A stretch of 64,000 bases of DNA from Prevotella sp. UBA2809 (lineage in GTDB: Bacteria > Bacteroidota > Bacteroidia > Bacteroidales > Bacteroidaceae). The position numbers were made by a program, and so were the translations under genes. The stretch covers positions 1-64,000 of the forward strand of contig DEHD01000023.1 in NCBI GenBank assembly GCA_002351725.1. Reading direction: 5' to 3'. The notes below the pieces were generated by a model. It was not told the origin of the DNA and did not search any database. It saw only the letters and a list, made by a program, of their open reading frames with translations. Shown piece by piece: positions 22,015-30,106 of the stretch; the first letter of the stretch is position 1; each line of letters opens with the position of its first letter.

Positions 22015-22715
22015 AGGAAGTCCTCGGCTTTTTGGATGTCGCTTGCATGATCGATGTCGAGCACCTTAGAGAAGCCATAAGCCTTGAGCTTAAGTCCGTC
22101 GGTTACCAGTGCGCGCTGGAAGTTGCGCATCCTACTGTCGCCGCGCTCAATGCATCGGCGCAGAGTGTCGATACTCTTAGGTGTGAGACCATAGATACCG
22201 CCACTGATGAATTTAGGATTGTCGCAGGTATCGAAGAAGCCTGTGATGTCCATTCCATCGGTAGTGCTGACATACAGCGGTTTCTCGTCGTCGATATAGT
22301 CGGTTACTCCCATGAGTCCGTCGACAACACCCTCTGCAGCAAAAAGCTGGAAGGTGTTGGCATACACCTTGAACTCGTTCTCGCGGAAGATGGTGTCGAC
22401 CGTAGTAAGGATGAACGGCTCATCGCCGAGCCACTTGCTGAGCTCCCACATGCTATGCATGGAACTGGGAGTGCTCTTAACAGTGTACTTCAGGGGCACA
22501 CGTCCTGCCTCTGATATCTGCTTGAGATGTTCGGCTACTGCTGTCATCTGCTCATTACAAATCACGCATATCTCGCTGGCATTGTTATCCATAAACACGC
22601 GAATCAGTCGGTCAATAAGCATCTCGCCACCCACCTTTACAAGCGGTTTAGGCGCTGCTACGCCTTCCTGCATTAATCGCGATCCCTCGCCAGCAGCTAT
22701 AATTGCATACTTCAT
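22005..22715 (-). CDS. Sugar-phosphate / polyol-phosphate nucleotidyltransferase
   Basis: A 236-residue GT-A fold nucleotidyltransferase. The N terminus MKYAIIAAGEGSRL carries the GxGxR nucleotide loop, followed by the conserved Lys in PKPLVKVGG and a metal-binding Asp in TTVDTIF. It should make a CDP-, UDP- or GDP-linked sugar or polyol from the phosphate and NTP. It is the first gene of a five-gene operon and has its own -7 box. Together with a CDP-alcohol transferase this recalls the inositol-phosphate cytidylyltransferase / phosphodiester synthase pair of archaea and thermophiles (family knowledge). Which base and which alcohol are used here is unknown. Confidence 0.8.
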   Translation of the reverse strand: MKYAIIAAGEGSRLMQEGVAAPKPLVKVGGEMLIDRLIRVFMDNNASEICVICNEQMTAVAEHLKQISEAGRVPLKYTVKSTPSSMHSMWELSKWLGDEPFILTTVDTIFRENEFKVYANTFQLFAAEGVVDGLMGVTDYIDDEKPLYVSTTDGMDITGFFDTCDNPKFISGGIYGLTPKSIDTLRRCIERGDSRMRNFQRALVTDGLKLKAYGFSKVLDIDHASDIQKAEDFLKM

Positions 22716-22743
22716 CTTTCCAAACTAAATCTAATTCAGTGTG

Positions 22744-22751
22744 CAAAGTTA
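22744..22751 (-). promoter_or_regulatory. -7 box (TAACTTTG) of the headgroup operon
   Basis: TAnnTTTG followed by CAC, 28 nt before the ATG of the nucleotidyltransferase. No other convincing box is seen in the five-gene run to 16960, so it likely drives all of them. Confidence 0.65.
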
Positions 22752-22815
22752 CGCATTTCTTACGAAATGTAGAAAACTTTGTACACTTATTTAGGTTTTA
22801 TTATAATAAAAACAC

Positions 22816-22842
22816 AAAAAAAAGTAGGACTTACTGTCCTAC
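22816..22842 (-). terminator. Intrinsic terminator with the stop codon in its loop (GIN-domain gene)
   Basis: GTAGGAC pairs with GTCCTAC (22824-22842) around a 5-nt loop that contains the TAA stop of the GIN-domain gene (22831-22833). Eight T follow on the minus strand (22816-22823). Confidence 0.85.
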
Positions 22843-23616
22843 CTTTAAATCGTTTGAGTTTATATCGCCCGACCCTCGTTTGCGCATTTCGAACTGCGTG
22901 ACCCGGCCTTTCAGGCTGATGTCGCCTGAGCCCTGGAGCTCGGCAGTGACAGAGCCGCAACCGCTAAGGAACTCAACATCGATATCGCCAGAACCACGGA
23001 GCTGGAGCTGGGTGTTGGCGGCATTCATCTGACGGATGTCAAGATCACCCGAGCCGATAAGGGTGGCTGAAGTCTCGCGGGTGTCGAGGTGGTCGATATC
23101 CAGGTCGCCTGAGCCTACAAGCTCGGCATCGCAGCGGTCGCACACAACATCGGCGAACTTAATATCGCCCGAGCCTTTAAGTTGGATGTTTAGAACATCG
23201 GTATCGACAGTCCTCTCGCTGATGAAATCGCCTGAGCCACTGAGAACAACACCGGTAAGATCGGGCGAGGTGACATAAACTGAGAGGCCCTTTTTGCGAC
23301 CGAAATCAACATTTACGATACCTATCTTACCCTTGTTACGGATGGAGAGGGTGTTACCATTAACCTCGGTGATGATATTGGGGACAAGGTCCTTGGGGCC
23401 CTTTACACGTACTGAGAACGAGTCGGCCTGGGTATAGAACACCGTGGGCGAGCCAATGACCTCGATCTTCTCGAAGCCACGGATATCGCGGGTAGCGACC
23501 TCCATCTCGTCGGAAGAGGTATAGCTGAACTTAAAACCACTGTCGCTGCAGGTGCTGCAAGAAATCATAGTAAGAGCCACGACAACTAACAAAACAGGAA
23601 GAAGAATTTTTTTCAT
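22831..23616 (-). CDS. GIN-domain (DUF2807) beta-helical lipoprotein
   Basis: A 261-residue lipoprotein: signal peptide with lipobox ending at Cys 20 (LTMISC), then a putative auto-transporter-adhesin head GIN (DUF2807) domain. The C-terminal half has seven copies of Gly-Ser-Gly-Asp followed by Ile, Leu or Phe, at residues 127, 148, 168, 188, 208, 229 and 248. The spacing of 19-21 residues marks turns of a regular right-handed beta-helix. Probably surface or periplasmic; molecular role unknown. It follows the PAS kinase gene by 76 nt without a recognisable -7 box, so it may be co-transcribed. A dyad (23640-23665) precedes it and a terminator overlaps its stop codon. Confidence 0.85.
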   Translation of the reverse strand: MKKILLPVLLVVVALTMISCSTCSDSGFKFSYTSSDEMEVATRDIRGFEKIEVIGSPTVFYTQADSFSVRVKGPKDLVPNIITEVNGNTLSIRNKGKIGIVNVDFGRKKGLSVYVTSPDLTGVVLSGSGDFISERTVDTDVLNIQLKGSGDIKFADVVCDRCDAELVGSGDLDIDHLDTRETSATLIGSGDLDIRQMNAANTQLQLRGSGDIDVEFLSGCGSVTAELQGSGDISLKGRVTQFEMRKRGSGDINSNDLKVGQ

Positions 23617-23639
23617 ATCGAACTTAATTTTAAATATTT

Positions 23640-23665
23640 CTACCTGTTAGACGTAACAGACGTAG
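23640..23665 (-). promoter_or_regulatory. Dyad in the leader of the GIN-domain gene
   Basis: CTAC pairs with GTAG and CTGTTA with TAACAG around a 4-nt centre with a small asymmetry. It lies 24 nt upstream of the ATG and 27 nt after the kinase stop codon. It could be an operator or an mRNA hairpin; no T-run follows. Confidence 0.4.
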
Positions 23666-23692
23666 AAAAAGTTGCACGAAGCAAAAAAAAAA

Positions 23693-24943
23693 TTATCGCA
23701 TAGGAATCTCTACCCAGAAACGAGAGCCCTCGCCAAGGATAGAATCGACGCCGATAGAACCGCCGAGACTCTCGGCATGACTCTTGGCAACAGAAAGACC
23801 AAGACCAGTGCCTGGGATATACTCGTCGACCTTGACGAAGCGCTCGAAGATGCGCTGCTGATCGGCCTCGGCAATACCCTTACCGGTATCGAGAACCCAC
23901 ATCATTATCTTATCGCCATGAGGCAGATCGAAACCAACGGTGATAGAACCCTGGGCGGTAAACTTAACGGCATTCTGAACAAGATTTGTGACAATTTCCT
24001 TTACCTTGTCAATATCGGTAGTAACCATAAGCTCGGTGATAGGGAACTGGGTAGCAAGGATAACCGACTGAGGATCGACCATTCCCGAGAAGGAATCGAC
24101 AATCTGCTGGAGTACAGGCACAAGATTGATCTGCTGTTTGACAAGACTCTTAGCCTCGGCCTCAACCTTAGACATGCTAACCAAACCATCGATAATGCTG
24201 AGCAGTTTGTAGTTATTTTTCTGAATCTCAGAAATGAGCTGATTACGATCCTCCTCGCTCTCGACAACAGGCAGCAGATCGGCAAATCCTACGATGGCGT
24301 TGAGCGGGGTTCGGATCTCATGACCCATGTTGGCAAGGAAGGCAGTCTTAAGGCGGTCGCTCTCCTCAGCCTTGTTACGTGCAGCGATAAGCGAAGCCTC
24401 CATCTCCTTCTGGGTATCGATACGGAAAGAGGCACCCACCACTCGGGCCGGATTACCATCCTCATCGCGGGATGATATGGTACCAAAGCTCTCTTCCCAA
24501 TAAGTAAGTCCCGACTTACCGGCCAACACACGATAGGTCTCGTGATAAGAGAAGCTTTCGCCACTACACAAGTTATTGAGGGAAATACGAATACGCTGGG
24601 CATCGCTCTTATCAATCAGACTGAACAGCTGTTCGATAGGAACCTCGGGGATAGAGACAAGGTCGCCATGGTCGTCGCGGAAATCGGCATCGACACCGAT
24701 AGTACGGCTCTTACAGTCGATATGCCAGGTACAGAGATGCATGGCCTTGAGAACGAACTCGTACTCGATGCTGTTCTGCTTTACCTTATCAAGATCGCGC
24801 AGCTCACGCTTAAGCCTTCCACCAGCCCTGCGCTGAAGAAGAAGCATGATGATAAGCGCAATGAGGAACACGATGCCGATAGCCCACAGCATCGGGATGA
24901 GATACTTGTTCTCTGTCTGGGTATAGAGTAGTAAACTATACAT
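23693..24943 (-). CDS. PAS-domain sensor histidine kinase
   Basis: A 416-residue kinase with one N-terminal membrane span (about 15-37, LWAIGIVFLIALIIMLLL), a PAS-like domain (about 60-185, ending ARVVGASFRIDTQKE), a HisKA domain with phospho-acceptor His 208 (GHEIRTPLN) and a HATPase domain (NAVKFTAQGS, LDTGKGIA, GTGLGLSVA). Almost no periplasmic part, so it probably senses a cytoplasmic or membrane signal. There is no adjacent response regulator. Divergent from the RNA methyltransferase operon; the GIN-domain lipoprotein follows. Its catalytic half closely resembles those of the kinases at 3416 and 52782. Confidence 0.88.
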   Translation of the reverse strand: MYSLLLYTQTENKYLIPMLWAIGIVFLIALIIMLLLQRRAGGRLKRELRDLDKVKQNSIEYEFVLKAMHLCTWHIDCKSRTIGVDADFRDDHGDLVSIPEVPIEQLFSLIDKSDAQRIRISLNNLCSGESFSYHETYRVLAGKSGLTYWEESFGTISSRDEDGNPARVVGASFRIDTQKEMEASLIAARNKAEESDRLKTAFLANMGHEIRTPLNAIVGFADLLPVVESEEDRNQLISEIQKNNYKLLSIIDGLVSMSKVEAEAKSLVKQQINLVPVLQQIVDSFSGMVDPQSVILATQFPITELMVTTDIDKVKEIVTNLVQNAVKFTAQGSITVGFDLPHGDKIMMWVLDTGKGIAEADQQRIFERFVKVDEYIPGTGLGLSVAKSHAESLGGSIGVDSILGEGSRFWVEIPMR

Positions 24944-24963
24944 AGGTTCGTAATTTCAATGGG

Positions 24964-24971
24964 CAAAAGTA
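24964..24971 (-). promoter_or_regulatory. -7 box (TACTTTTG) of the PAS kinase
   Basis: TAnnTTTG followed by CCC, 20 nt before the ATG; no -33 TTTG at the expected distance. Confidence 0.55.
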
Positions 24972-25025
24972 AGAATTTTATTTGGAAAAACGACATTTTT
25001 AGCACGTTTTTTCATAAAAACAAAG

Positions 25026-25052
25026 TTTTTTTGTTAGATTAACAGAAAAAAA
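25026..25052. promoter_or_regulatory. AT-rich dyad in the divergent promoter region
   Basis: A T7-GTTA arm faces a TAAC-(AG)-A7 arm around GAT, midway between the divergent PAS kinase and RNA methyltransferase promoters. It is a possible shared operator; simple AT-richness could also explain it. Confidence 0.3.
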
Positions 25053-25076
25053 GTGCGTTTTTCGGCAACTTTGCAG

Positions 25077-25084
25077 TAACTTTG
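25077..25084 (+). promoter_or_regulatory. -7 box (TAACTTTG) of the rlmL-like operon
   Basis: TAnnTTTG followed by CAC, 21 nt before the ATG. A near-copy (CAACTTTG) lies 13 nt upstream. It probably serves the genes from the methyltransferase to the DedA-like protein. Confidence 0.65.
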
Positions 25085-25105
25085 CACCCTGTAAACATTA
25101 ATATA

Positions 25106-26608
25106 ATGGAAAAGTACGAATTGATTGCCAAAACGTTCATGGGACTGGAACCTGTGCTGGCAAAAGAGTTGACCCAATTGGGGGCTAGTGATGTAGTGAT
25201 CGGTAGACGAATGGTATCGTTTACAGGTGATAAGGAAATGATGTATCGTGCAAACTTTCAGTTGCACACGGCTATCAGAATTCTGAAGCCTATACGCCAT
25301 TTCAAAGCAAGAAGCGCTGACGATGTGTATGATGAAATCAAAAAGATTGACTGGACCGAGTATCTCGGTACAGACAAGACTTTTACTGTAGACTCGGTGG
25401 TATTCTCGGAGGAGTTCCGCCACTCTAAGTTTGTATCGTATAAGGTTAAGGACGCGATTGTAGACCAATTCCGCGAGAAGACCGGCAAGCGCCCTAATAT
25501 CTCGATAAGTAACCCTGACATCAGACTGAATATGCACATTGCCGAAGACAAGTGTACACTGAGTCTGGACTCAAGCGGTGAGAGTCTGCACCGTCGCGGA
25601 TACCGTCAGGAGAGCGTAGAGGCACCACTTAACGAGGTGCTGGCTGCAGGAATGATACTGCTTTCTGGATGGCAGGCTGACACAGACTTCATCGACCCGA
25701 TGTGCGGTAGCGGAACACTGCTTATTGAGGCAGCACTGATAGCCAAGAACATGGCACCGGGACTGTTCCGCAAGGAGTTTGCATTCGAGAAGTGGCCTGA
25801 CTTTGACGCAGACCTGTTTGATGAGATCTACAACGATGAGAGCCTTGAGCGCGAGTTCAAGCACAAAATCTACGGCTACGACATTGACATGAAAGCAGTA
25901 AACACCGCCCGCATGAATGTAAAGGCTGCAGGTCTGAGCGACATCATCAGCGTAGAGCAGCAGGACTTCAAGAACTTCACACAGCCTGCTAACAAGAGCA
26001 TCATGATATCGAACCCACCTTATGGTGAGCGCATCTCAACACCCGACCTGCTTGGTACATACAAGATGATAGGTGAGAGACTGAAGCACCAGTTCAAGGG
26101 TAATGATGCATGGATACTGAGCTATCGCGAGGAGTGCTTCGACCAGATAGGACTGAAGCCAAGCATAAAGATACCTCTTTACAACGGCAGTCTGGAGTGC
26201 GAGTTCCGCAAGTACCAGATGTTTGACGGAAAGCTTAAGGACTTCCGCTCGGAGGGTGGTATTGTAAAGACCGAAGAGGAGAAGCGCCAGATGGCAGAGA
26301 AGCACCGTTTCAAGAAGGAGCGCGAGTTCAAGAAGCGCCTGGAAGAGAAAGAGGAGAACGAAGAGGCAGATATCCTGAGCTTCACCTTCCATCGCCACGA
26401 CCTGAGCAAGAACCGCGGTGGTCATGAGAGCTTCGACCGCAGCGGTAAGGAGCGCAGAGAGCGCAAGGAGCGTAAGGAGTTCAACAAAGACCGTAAGGAT
26501 TTTGGCGGCAAGGACCGCAAGGACTTCAAGCGTGGTGGAAAGAGAGACTTCGGCAAAGGCAAGGACTTCGGTGGAAAGAAAAAGAGATTTGACGATGATG
26601 AAGATTAA
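25106..26608 (+). CDS. THUMP-domain RlmL-like 23S rRNA methyltransferase
   Basis: A 500-residue protein matching the N-terminal half of E. coli RlmL, which makes m2G2445 in 23S rRNA. Order: ferredoxin-like plus THUMP domain (about 1-155), then the UPF0020 SAM-dependent methyltransferase (about 160-385) with motif I DPMCGSGTLLIEAA and catalytic NPPYGER. A highly charged, disordered tail (about 385-500) is rich in Lys, Arg, Glu, Phe, Asp and Gly, with repeated KDF and KDRKD elements, and likely contacts RNA. ATG 25106 is used; the upstream TTG extension overlaps the -7 box. Its last codons overlap the start of the peptidase gene by 14 nt. Confidence 0.85.
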   Translation: MEKYELIAKTFMGLEPVLAKELTQLGASDVVIGRRMVSFTGDKEMMYRANFQLHTAIRILKPIRHFKARSADDVYDEIKKIDWTEYLGTDKTFTVDSVVFSEEFRHSKFVSYKVKDAIVDQFREKTGKRPNISISNPDIRLNMHIAEDKCTLSLDSSGESLHRRGYRQESVEAPLNEVLAAGMILLSGWQADTDFIDPMCGSGTLLIEAALIAKNMAPGLFRKEFAFEKWPDFDADLFDEIYNDESLEREFKHKIYGYDIDMKAVNTARMNVKAAGLSDIISVEQQDFKNFTQPANKSIMISNPPYGERISTPDLLGTYKMIGERLKHQFKGNDAWILSYREECFDQIGLKPSIKIPLYNGSLECEFRKYQMFDGKLKDFRSEGGIVKTEEEKRQMAEKHRFKKEREFKKRLEEKEENEEADILSFTFHRHDLSKNRGGHESFDRSGKERRERKERKEFNKDRKDFGGKDRKDFKRGGKRDFGKGKDFGGKKKRFDDDED

Positions 26609-28751
26609 ATCATTGTTGGCGATCATCGCCATGATAGCAATACCCGCAACCATGAGCTCTCAGGATAAGAAACTGTTTACACTCGAAGACCTGAACTTCG
26701 GCGGTACCAACTATGCAAACCTGCGACCACAGAGCATGTGGCTTACATGGTGGGGCGAGAAACTTATTGAGACAGGTGTGGAAGAGTGTAAGGTGATAGA
26801 CACCAAGACTGGTAAGAAGAAATGCCTGTTTACACTCGACGACATAAACACATGGGCCGGCAGTAACGATGAGAGATACGTTCGCCACCTGATGAACGCC
26901 TCATTCCCCTACCCCGACAAACCTATTGTGGCTCTGGGGAACAGAAAGGCGTTTATACTGCTTGACTTCGAGGCAAAGAAGATAGTATGGCAGGACAGCA
27001 TATCAGGACAGACTGCTAACGACTGGAATCCTGTATCGCGCGCCACTGCCTATGTCGAGAAGGACCAGTTGTACGTGGTTGACGGAAAGGGTGTGAAGCA
27101 CCAGCTGAGCAAGGACGGCAGCAGGGAGATAGTTTACGGACAGAGCGTGCATCGCAATGAGTTCGGAATAAGAAAAGGTACATTCTGGAGCCCCAAAGGC
27201 AACAGACTGGCCTTTTATCGTATGGACCAGAGCATGGTAACCGACTATCCGCAGGTAGACATCTTCCCCCGTTCGGCAAATTATGAGCCCGACAAATATC
27301 CTATGGCAGGCATGACAAGTCATAAGGTTACCGTGGGTGTTTATGACGTGAACACCGACAAGACCGTGTATCTGCAGGCCGGCGACCCAACAGACCGCTA
27401 TTTCACAAACATAGCATGGAGCCCCGACGAGAAGACCGTGTATATGTTTGAACTGAACCGCAAACAGAACGACTGTCGACTGGTATCGTATGATGCAGTA
27501 TCGGGCAAGAAGATTGCCGAGCTGTATCGCGAGACTTCAGACAAATATGTGGAGCCACAGAACCCGATACAGTTCCTGCCATGGGATGGCACGAAGTTCA
27601 TTATGCAGAGTCAGAAGGACGGATACAACCACCTGTACCTTATGGACAAGAGCGGTAAGGAGCTTAAGCAGATTACCAGCGGCAAGTGGGTTGTGATGGA
27701 TATTCTGGGTTTCAACCAGAAGGACAAATCGGTGATCATCGCATCGAACGAGTTGAGTGCTGTGCAGCGCAACCTCTGGGCTGTAAACATCAGCACAGGC
27801 AAGCGCACACTGCTGGACAACGGTAAGGGAATACACCGTGGTGAGCTGTCGGCAACAGGCGCACTGCTGTACGACAAGTATCAGGAGCCCACCGTACCAA
27901 ATGCTATTGAGGTGACCAGCACCCATAAGGCAGCACCCATCACCCTGCTGAAAGCAGCCGACCCTTGGAAGGAGTACCAGCAGCCTATATTCACCTGCGG
28001 CAACATAAAAGCAGCCGACGGCAAGACCGACCTATATTATAGAATGGTAAAGCCTCACGACTTTGACCCCAACAAGAAATACCCTACAGTGGTATATGTA
28101 TATGGCGGTCCGCATGCCCACAATGTTGATGCATCGTGGCACTATGCCAGTCGCTCGTGGGAGACATATATGGCTCAGAAGGGATACATAGTATTCATTC
28201 TTGACAACCGAGGATCGGAGAATCGCGGTAGAGACTTCGAGCAGGCAACATGGCATCAGCTGGGTCAGGTAGAGATGCAGGACCAGATGAAAGGTGTGGA
28301 GTTCCTGAAGCAGCAGCCATACGTAGACATGAACCGACTGGGTGTTCACGGCTGGAGCTTCGGCGGATTCATGACCATATCGCTTATGCTGAACTATCCC
28401 AACGTGTTCAAGGTAGCTGTAGCAGGCGGTCCGGTGATAGACTGGAAATGGTATGAGGTGATGTATGGCGAGCGCTATATGGGAACACCACAGGACAACC
28501 CTGAGGGATATGCCAAGAGCAGTCTTATAAGCAAGGCCAAGAACCTGAAGGGAAAGTTGCAGATCATCACAGGATATAACGACAACACCGTGGTACCACA
28601 GCACTGTCTGAGTTTCCTGGATGCATGTGTGAAGGCCGGTACACAGCCCGACTTCTTTGCCTACCCCGGTGAGGAGCACAACATGCGAGGTCATGCCTCA
28701 GTACATCTGCATGAGCGCATTACCCAGTATTTTGAAGACTATCTGAAGTAA
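26595..28751 (+). CDS. S9 family dipeptidyl peptidase (DPP-IV-like)
   Basis: A 718-residue secreted peptidase. Signal peptide (ends PATMSSQ), an eight-bladed DPP-IV N-terminal propeller (about 90-450), then an alpha/beta hydrolase domain with catalytic Ser 588 (GWSFGG), Asp 663 (GYNDNTVV) and His 695 (GEEHN). It removes N-terminal dipeptides, typically X-Pro, from peptides in the periplasm or at the surface; the exact specificity cannot be fixed here. Tandem ATG codons at 26595 and 26598 both fit. The start lies inside the last codons of the methyltransferase, so translation is probably coupled. A heptamer array fills the gap to purD. Confidence 0.88.
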   Translation: MMKIKSLLAIIAMIAIPATMSSQDKKLFTLEDLNFGGTNYANLRPQSMWLTWWGEKLIETGVEECKVIDTKTGKKKCLFTLDDINTWAGSNDERYVRHLMNASFPYPDKPIVALGNRKAFILLDFEAKKIVWQDSISGQTANDWNPVSRATAYVEKDQLYVVDGKGVKHQLSKDGSREIVYGQSVHRNEFGIRKGTFWSPKGNRLAFYRMDQSMVTDYPQVDIFPRSANYEPDKYPMAGMTSHKVTVGVYDVNTDKTVYLQAGDPTDRYFTNIAWSPDEKTVYMFELNRKQNDCRLVSYDAVSGKKIAELYRETSDKYVEPQNPIQFLPWDGTKFIMQSQKDGYNHLYLMDKSGKELKQITSGKWVVMDILGFNQKDKSVIIASNELSAVQRNLWAVNISTGKRTLLDNGKGIHRGELSATGALLYDKYQEPTVPNAIEVTSTHKAAPITLLKAADPWKEYQQPIFTCGNIKAADGKTDLYYRMVKPHDFDPNKKYPTVVYVYGGPHAHNVDASWHYASRSWETYMAQKGYIVFILDNRGSENRGRDFEQATWHQLGQVEMQDQMKGVEFLKQQPYVDMNRLGVHGWSFGGFMTISLMLNYPNVFKVAVAGGPVIDWKWYEVMYGERYMGTPQDNPEGYAKSSLISKAKNLKGKLQIITGYNDNTVVPQHCLSFLDACVKAGTQPDFFAYPGEEHNMRGHASVHLHERITQYFEDYLK

Positions 28752-28785
28752 GTGAATAGTGATTAGTGAATAGTGAATAGTGACA
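28751..28785 (+). repeat. Stop-to-start heptamer array (AGTGAAT), 5 units
   Basis: Five exact 7-nt units, three AGTGAAT and two one- or two-base variants. They begin on the last base of the peptidase TAA and end 2 nt before the purD ATG. TAG and TGA recur in shifting frames. Confidence 0.9.
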
Positions 28786-28787
28786 AT

Positions 28788-30074
28788 ATGAAATTATTAC
28801 TTTTAGGAAGTGGCGGACGTGAGCACGCCCTGGCTTGGAAAATTGCTCAGAGTGACAAATGCGAGAAACTGTACATAGCACCAGGTAACGCAGGTACAGG
28901 CAACTGTGGCGAAAATGTAGCCATGAAAGCCGACGACTTCGAGGCTATAAAGGACTTCGTGGTTGAGAAGGGCGTTGACATGGTGGTGGTTGGTCCTGAG
29001 GACCCATTGGTAAAGGGTATCTACGATGAGCTGAAGGCCGACGAGCGTACAAAGAGCGTACCTGTTATCGGACCATCGAAGGCCGGTGCAGTGCTTGAAG
29101 GCTCGAAGGACTTTGCCAAGGCATTCATGCAGCGTCATAACATCCCTACTGCCCGCTATCAGACCTTTGACGGCGAGCATCTGGAAGAGGGATTGAAGTT
29201 CCTTGAGACACTTGAGGCACCATATGTGCTTAAAGCCGACGGACTGTGTGCAGGTAAGGGAGTGCTGATACTGCCTACACTCGACGAGGCAAAGAAAGAG
29301 CTGAAGGAGATGCTGGGCGGTATGTTCGGCAATGCTTCAAGTCGCGTGGTCATCGAGGAGTTCATGAGCGGTATCGAGTGCTCGGTATTCGTACTTACTG
29401 ATGGTAAAAACTACAAGATCCTGCCTGAGGCTAAGGACTACAAGCGTATCGGCGAGCATGACACCGGCCTGAACACCGGTGGTATGGGTAGTGTTACACC
29501 TGTGCCTTTCGCCACCAAGGAGTGGATGCAGAAGGTTGAGGACCGCATCATACGTCCTACTGTTGAGGGACTGGCTGCCGACGGTATCGACTACAAGGGA
29601 TTCATCTTCTTCGGACTTATCAATCGTACAAACACTCCAAGCAAGGAGCCAGAGCCATACGTAATTGAGTATAACTGCCGTATGGGCGACCCTGAGACTG
29701 AGAGTGTGATGCTGCGACTGAAGAGCGACATAGTTGACCTGTTTGAAGGTGTGGCAGAGGGCAACCTTGACCAGCGTGCCATAGAGTTCGACCCACGTGC
29801 AGCAGTATGTGTGATGCTGGTGAGCGGTGGTTATCCACAGGAGTATAAGAAGGGCTACCCCATCAAGGGCATCGAGAATGTTGAGGGCTCGATAGTGTTC
29901 CACAGCGGAACAGCCTTGAAGGAAGGTGAGGTGGTTACTGCCGGAGGTCGCGTGATAGCTGTATCATCATACGGAAAAGACAAGGCAGAAGCTCTGCAGA
30001 AATCATTCGAGGAGGCACAGAAAATACAGTTTACCGACAAGTATTTCCGTCGTGACATCGGAGCGGATCTATAG
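28788..30074 (+). CDS. purD: Phosphoribosylamine-glycine ligase
   Basis: A 428-residue ATP-grasp enzyme of purine synthesis, joining glycine to 5-phosphoribosylamine. The N terminus KLLLLGSGGREHALAWK is the family signature. HDTGLNTGGMGSVTPVPF and the metal-binding stretch YNCRMGDPETE are also as in PurD, and the length is usual. The start is ATG 28788, after the heptamer array; the upstream TTG lies within the array. Its TAG stop codon is the first triplet of the next array. It is the only purine gene in this operon, so its place between a peptidase and membrane proteins seems incidental. Confidence 0.95.
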   Translation: MKLLLLGSGGREHALAWKIAQSDKCEKLYIAPGNAGTGNCGENVAMKADDFEAIKDFVVEKGVDMVVVGPEDPLVKGIYDELKADERTKSVPVIGPSKAGAVLEGSKDFAKAFMQRHNIPTARYQTFDGEHLEEGLKFLETLEAPYVLKADGLCAGKGVLILPTLDEAKKELKEMLGGMFGNASSRVVIEEFMSGIECSVFVLTDGKNYKILPEAKDYKRIGEHDTGLNTGGMGSVTPVPFATKEWMQKVEDRIIRPTVEGLAADGIDYKGFIFFGLINRTNTPSKEPEPYVIEYNCRMGDPETESVMLRLKSDIVDLFEGVAEGNLDQRAIEFDPRAAVCVMLVSGGYPQEYKKGYPIKGIENVEGSIVFHSGTALKEGEVVTAGGRVIAVSSYGKDKAEALQKSFEEAQKIQFTDKYFRRDIGADL

Positions 30075-30106
30075 TGAACAGTGAATAGTGAACAGTGAAT
30101 AGTGAA
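30072..30106 (+). repeat. Stop-to-start heptamer array (TAGTGAA/CAGTGAA), 5 units
   Basis: Five exact 7-nt units alternating TAGTGAA and CAGTGAA. The first unit begins with the purD TAG stop codon; the fifth contains the GTG start codon of the next gene (30102-30104). Confidence 0.9.

Noticed and set aside
28751..30106. Heptamer arrays as a CRISPR array
   Set aside because: Units are 7 nt with no spacers and no cas genes are present.
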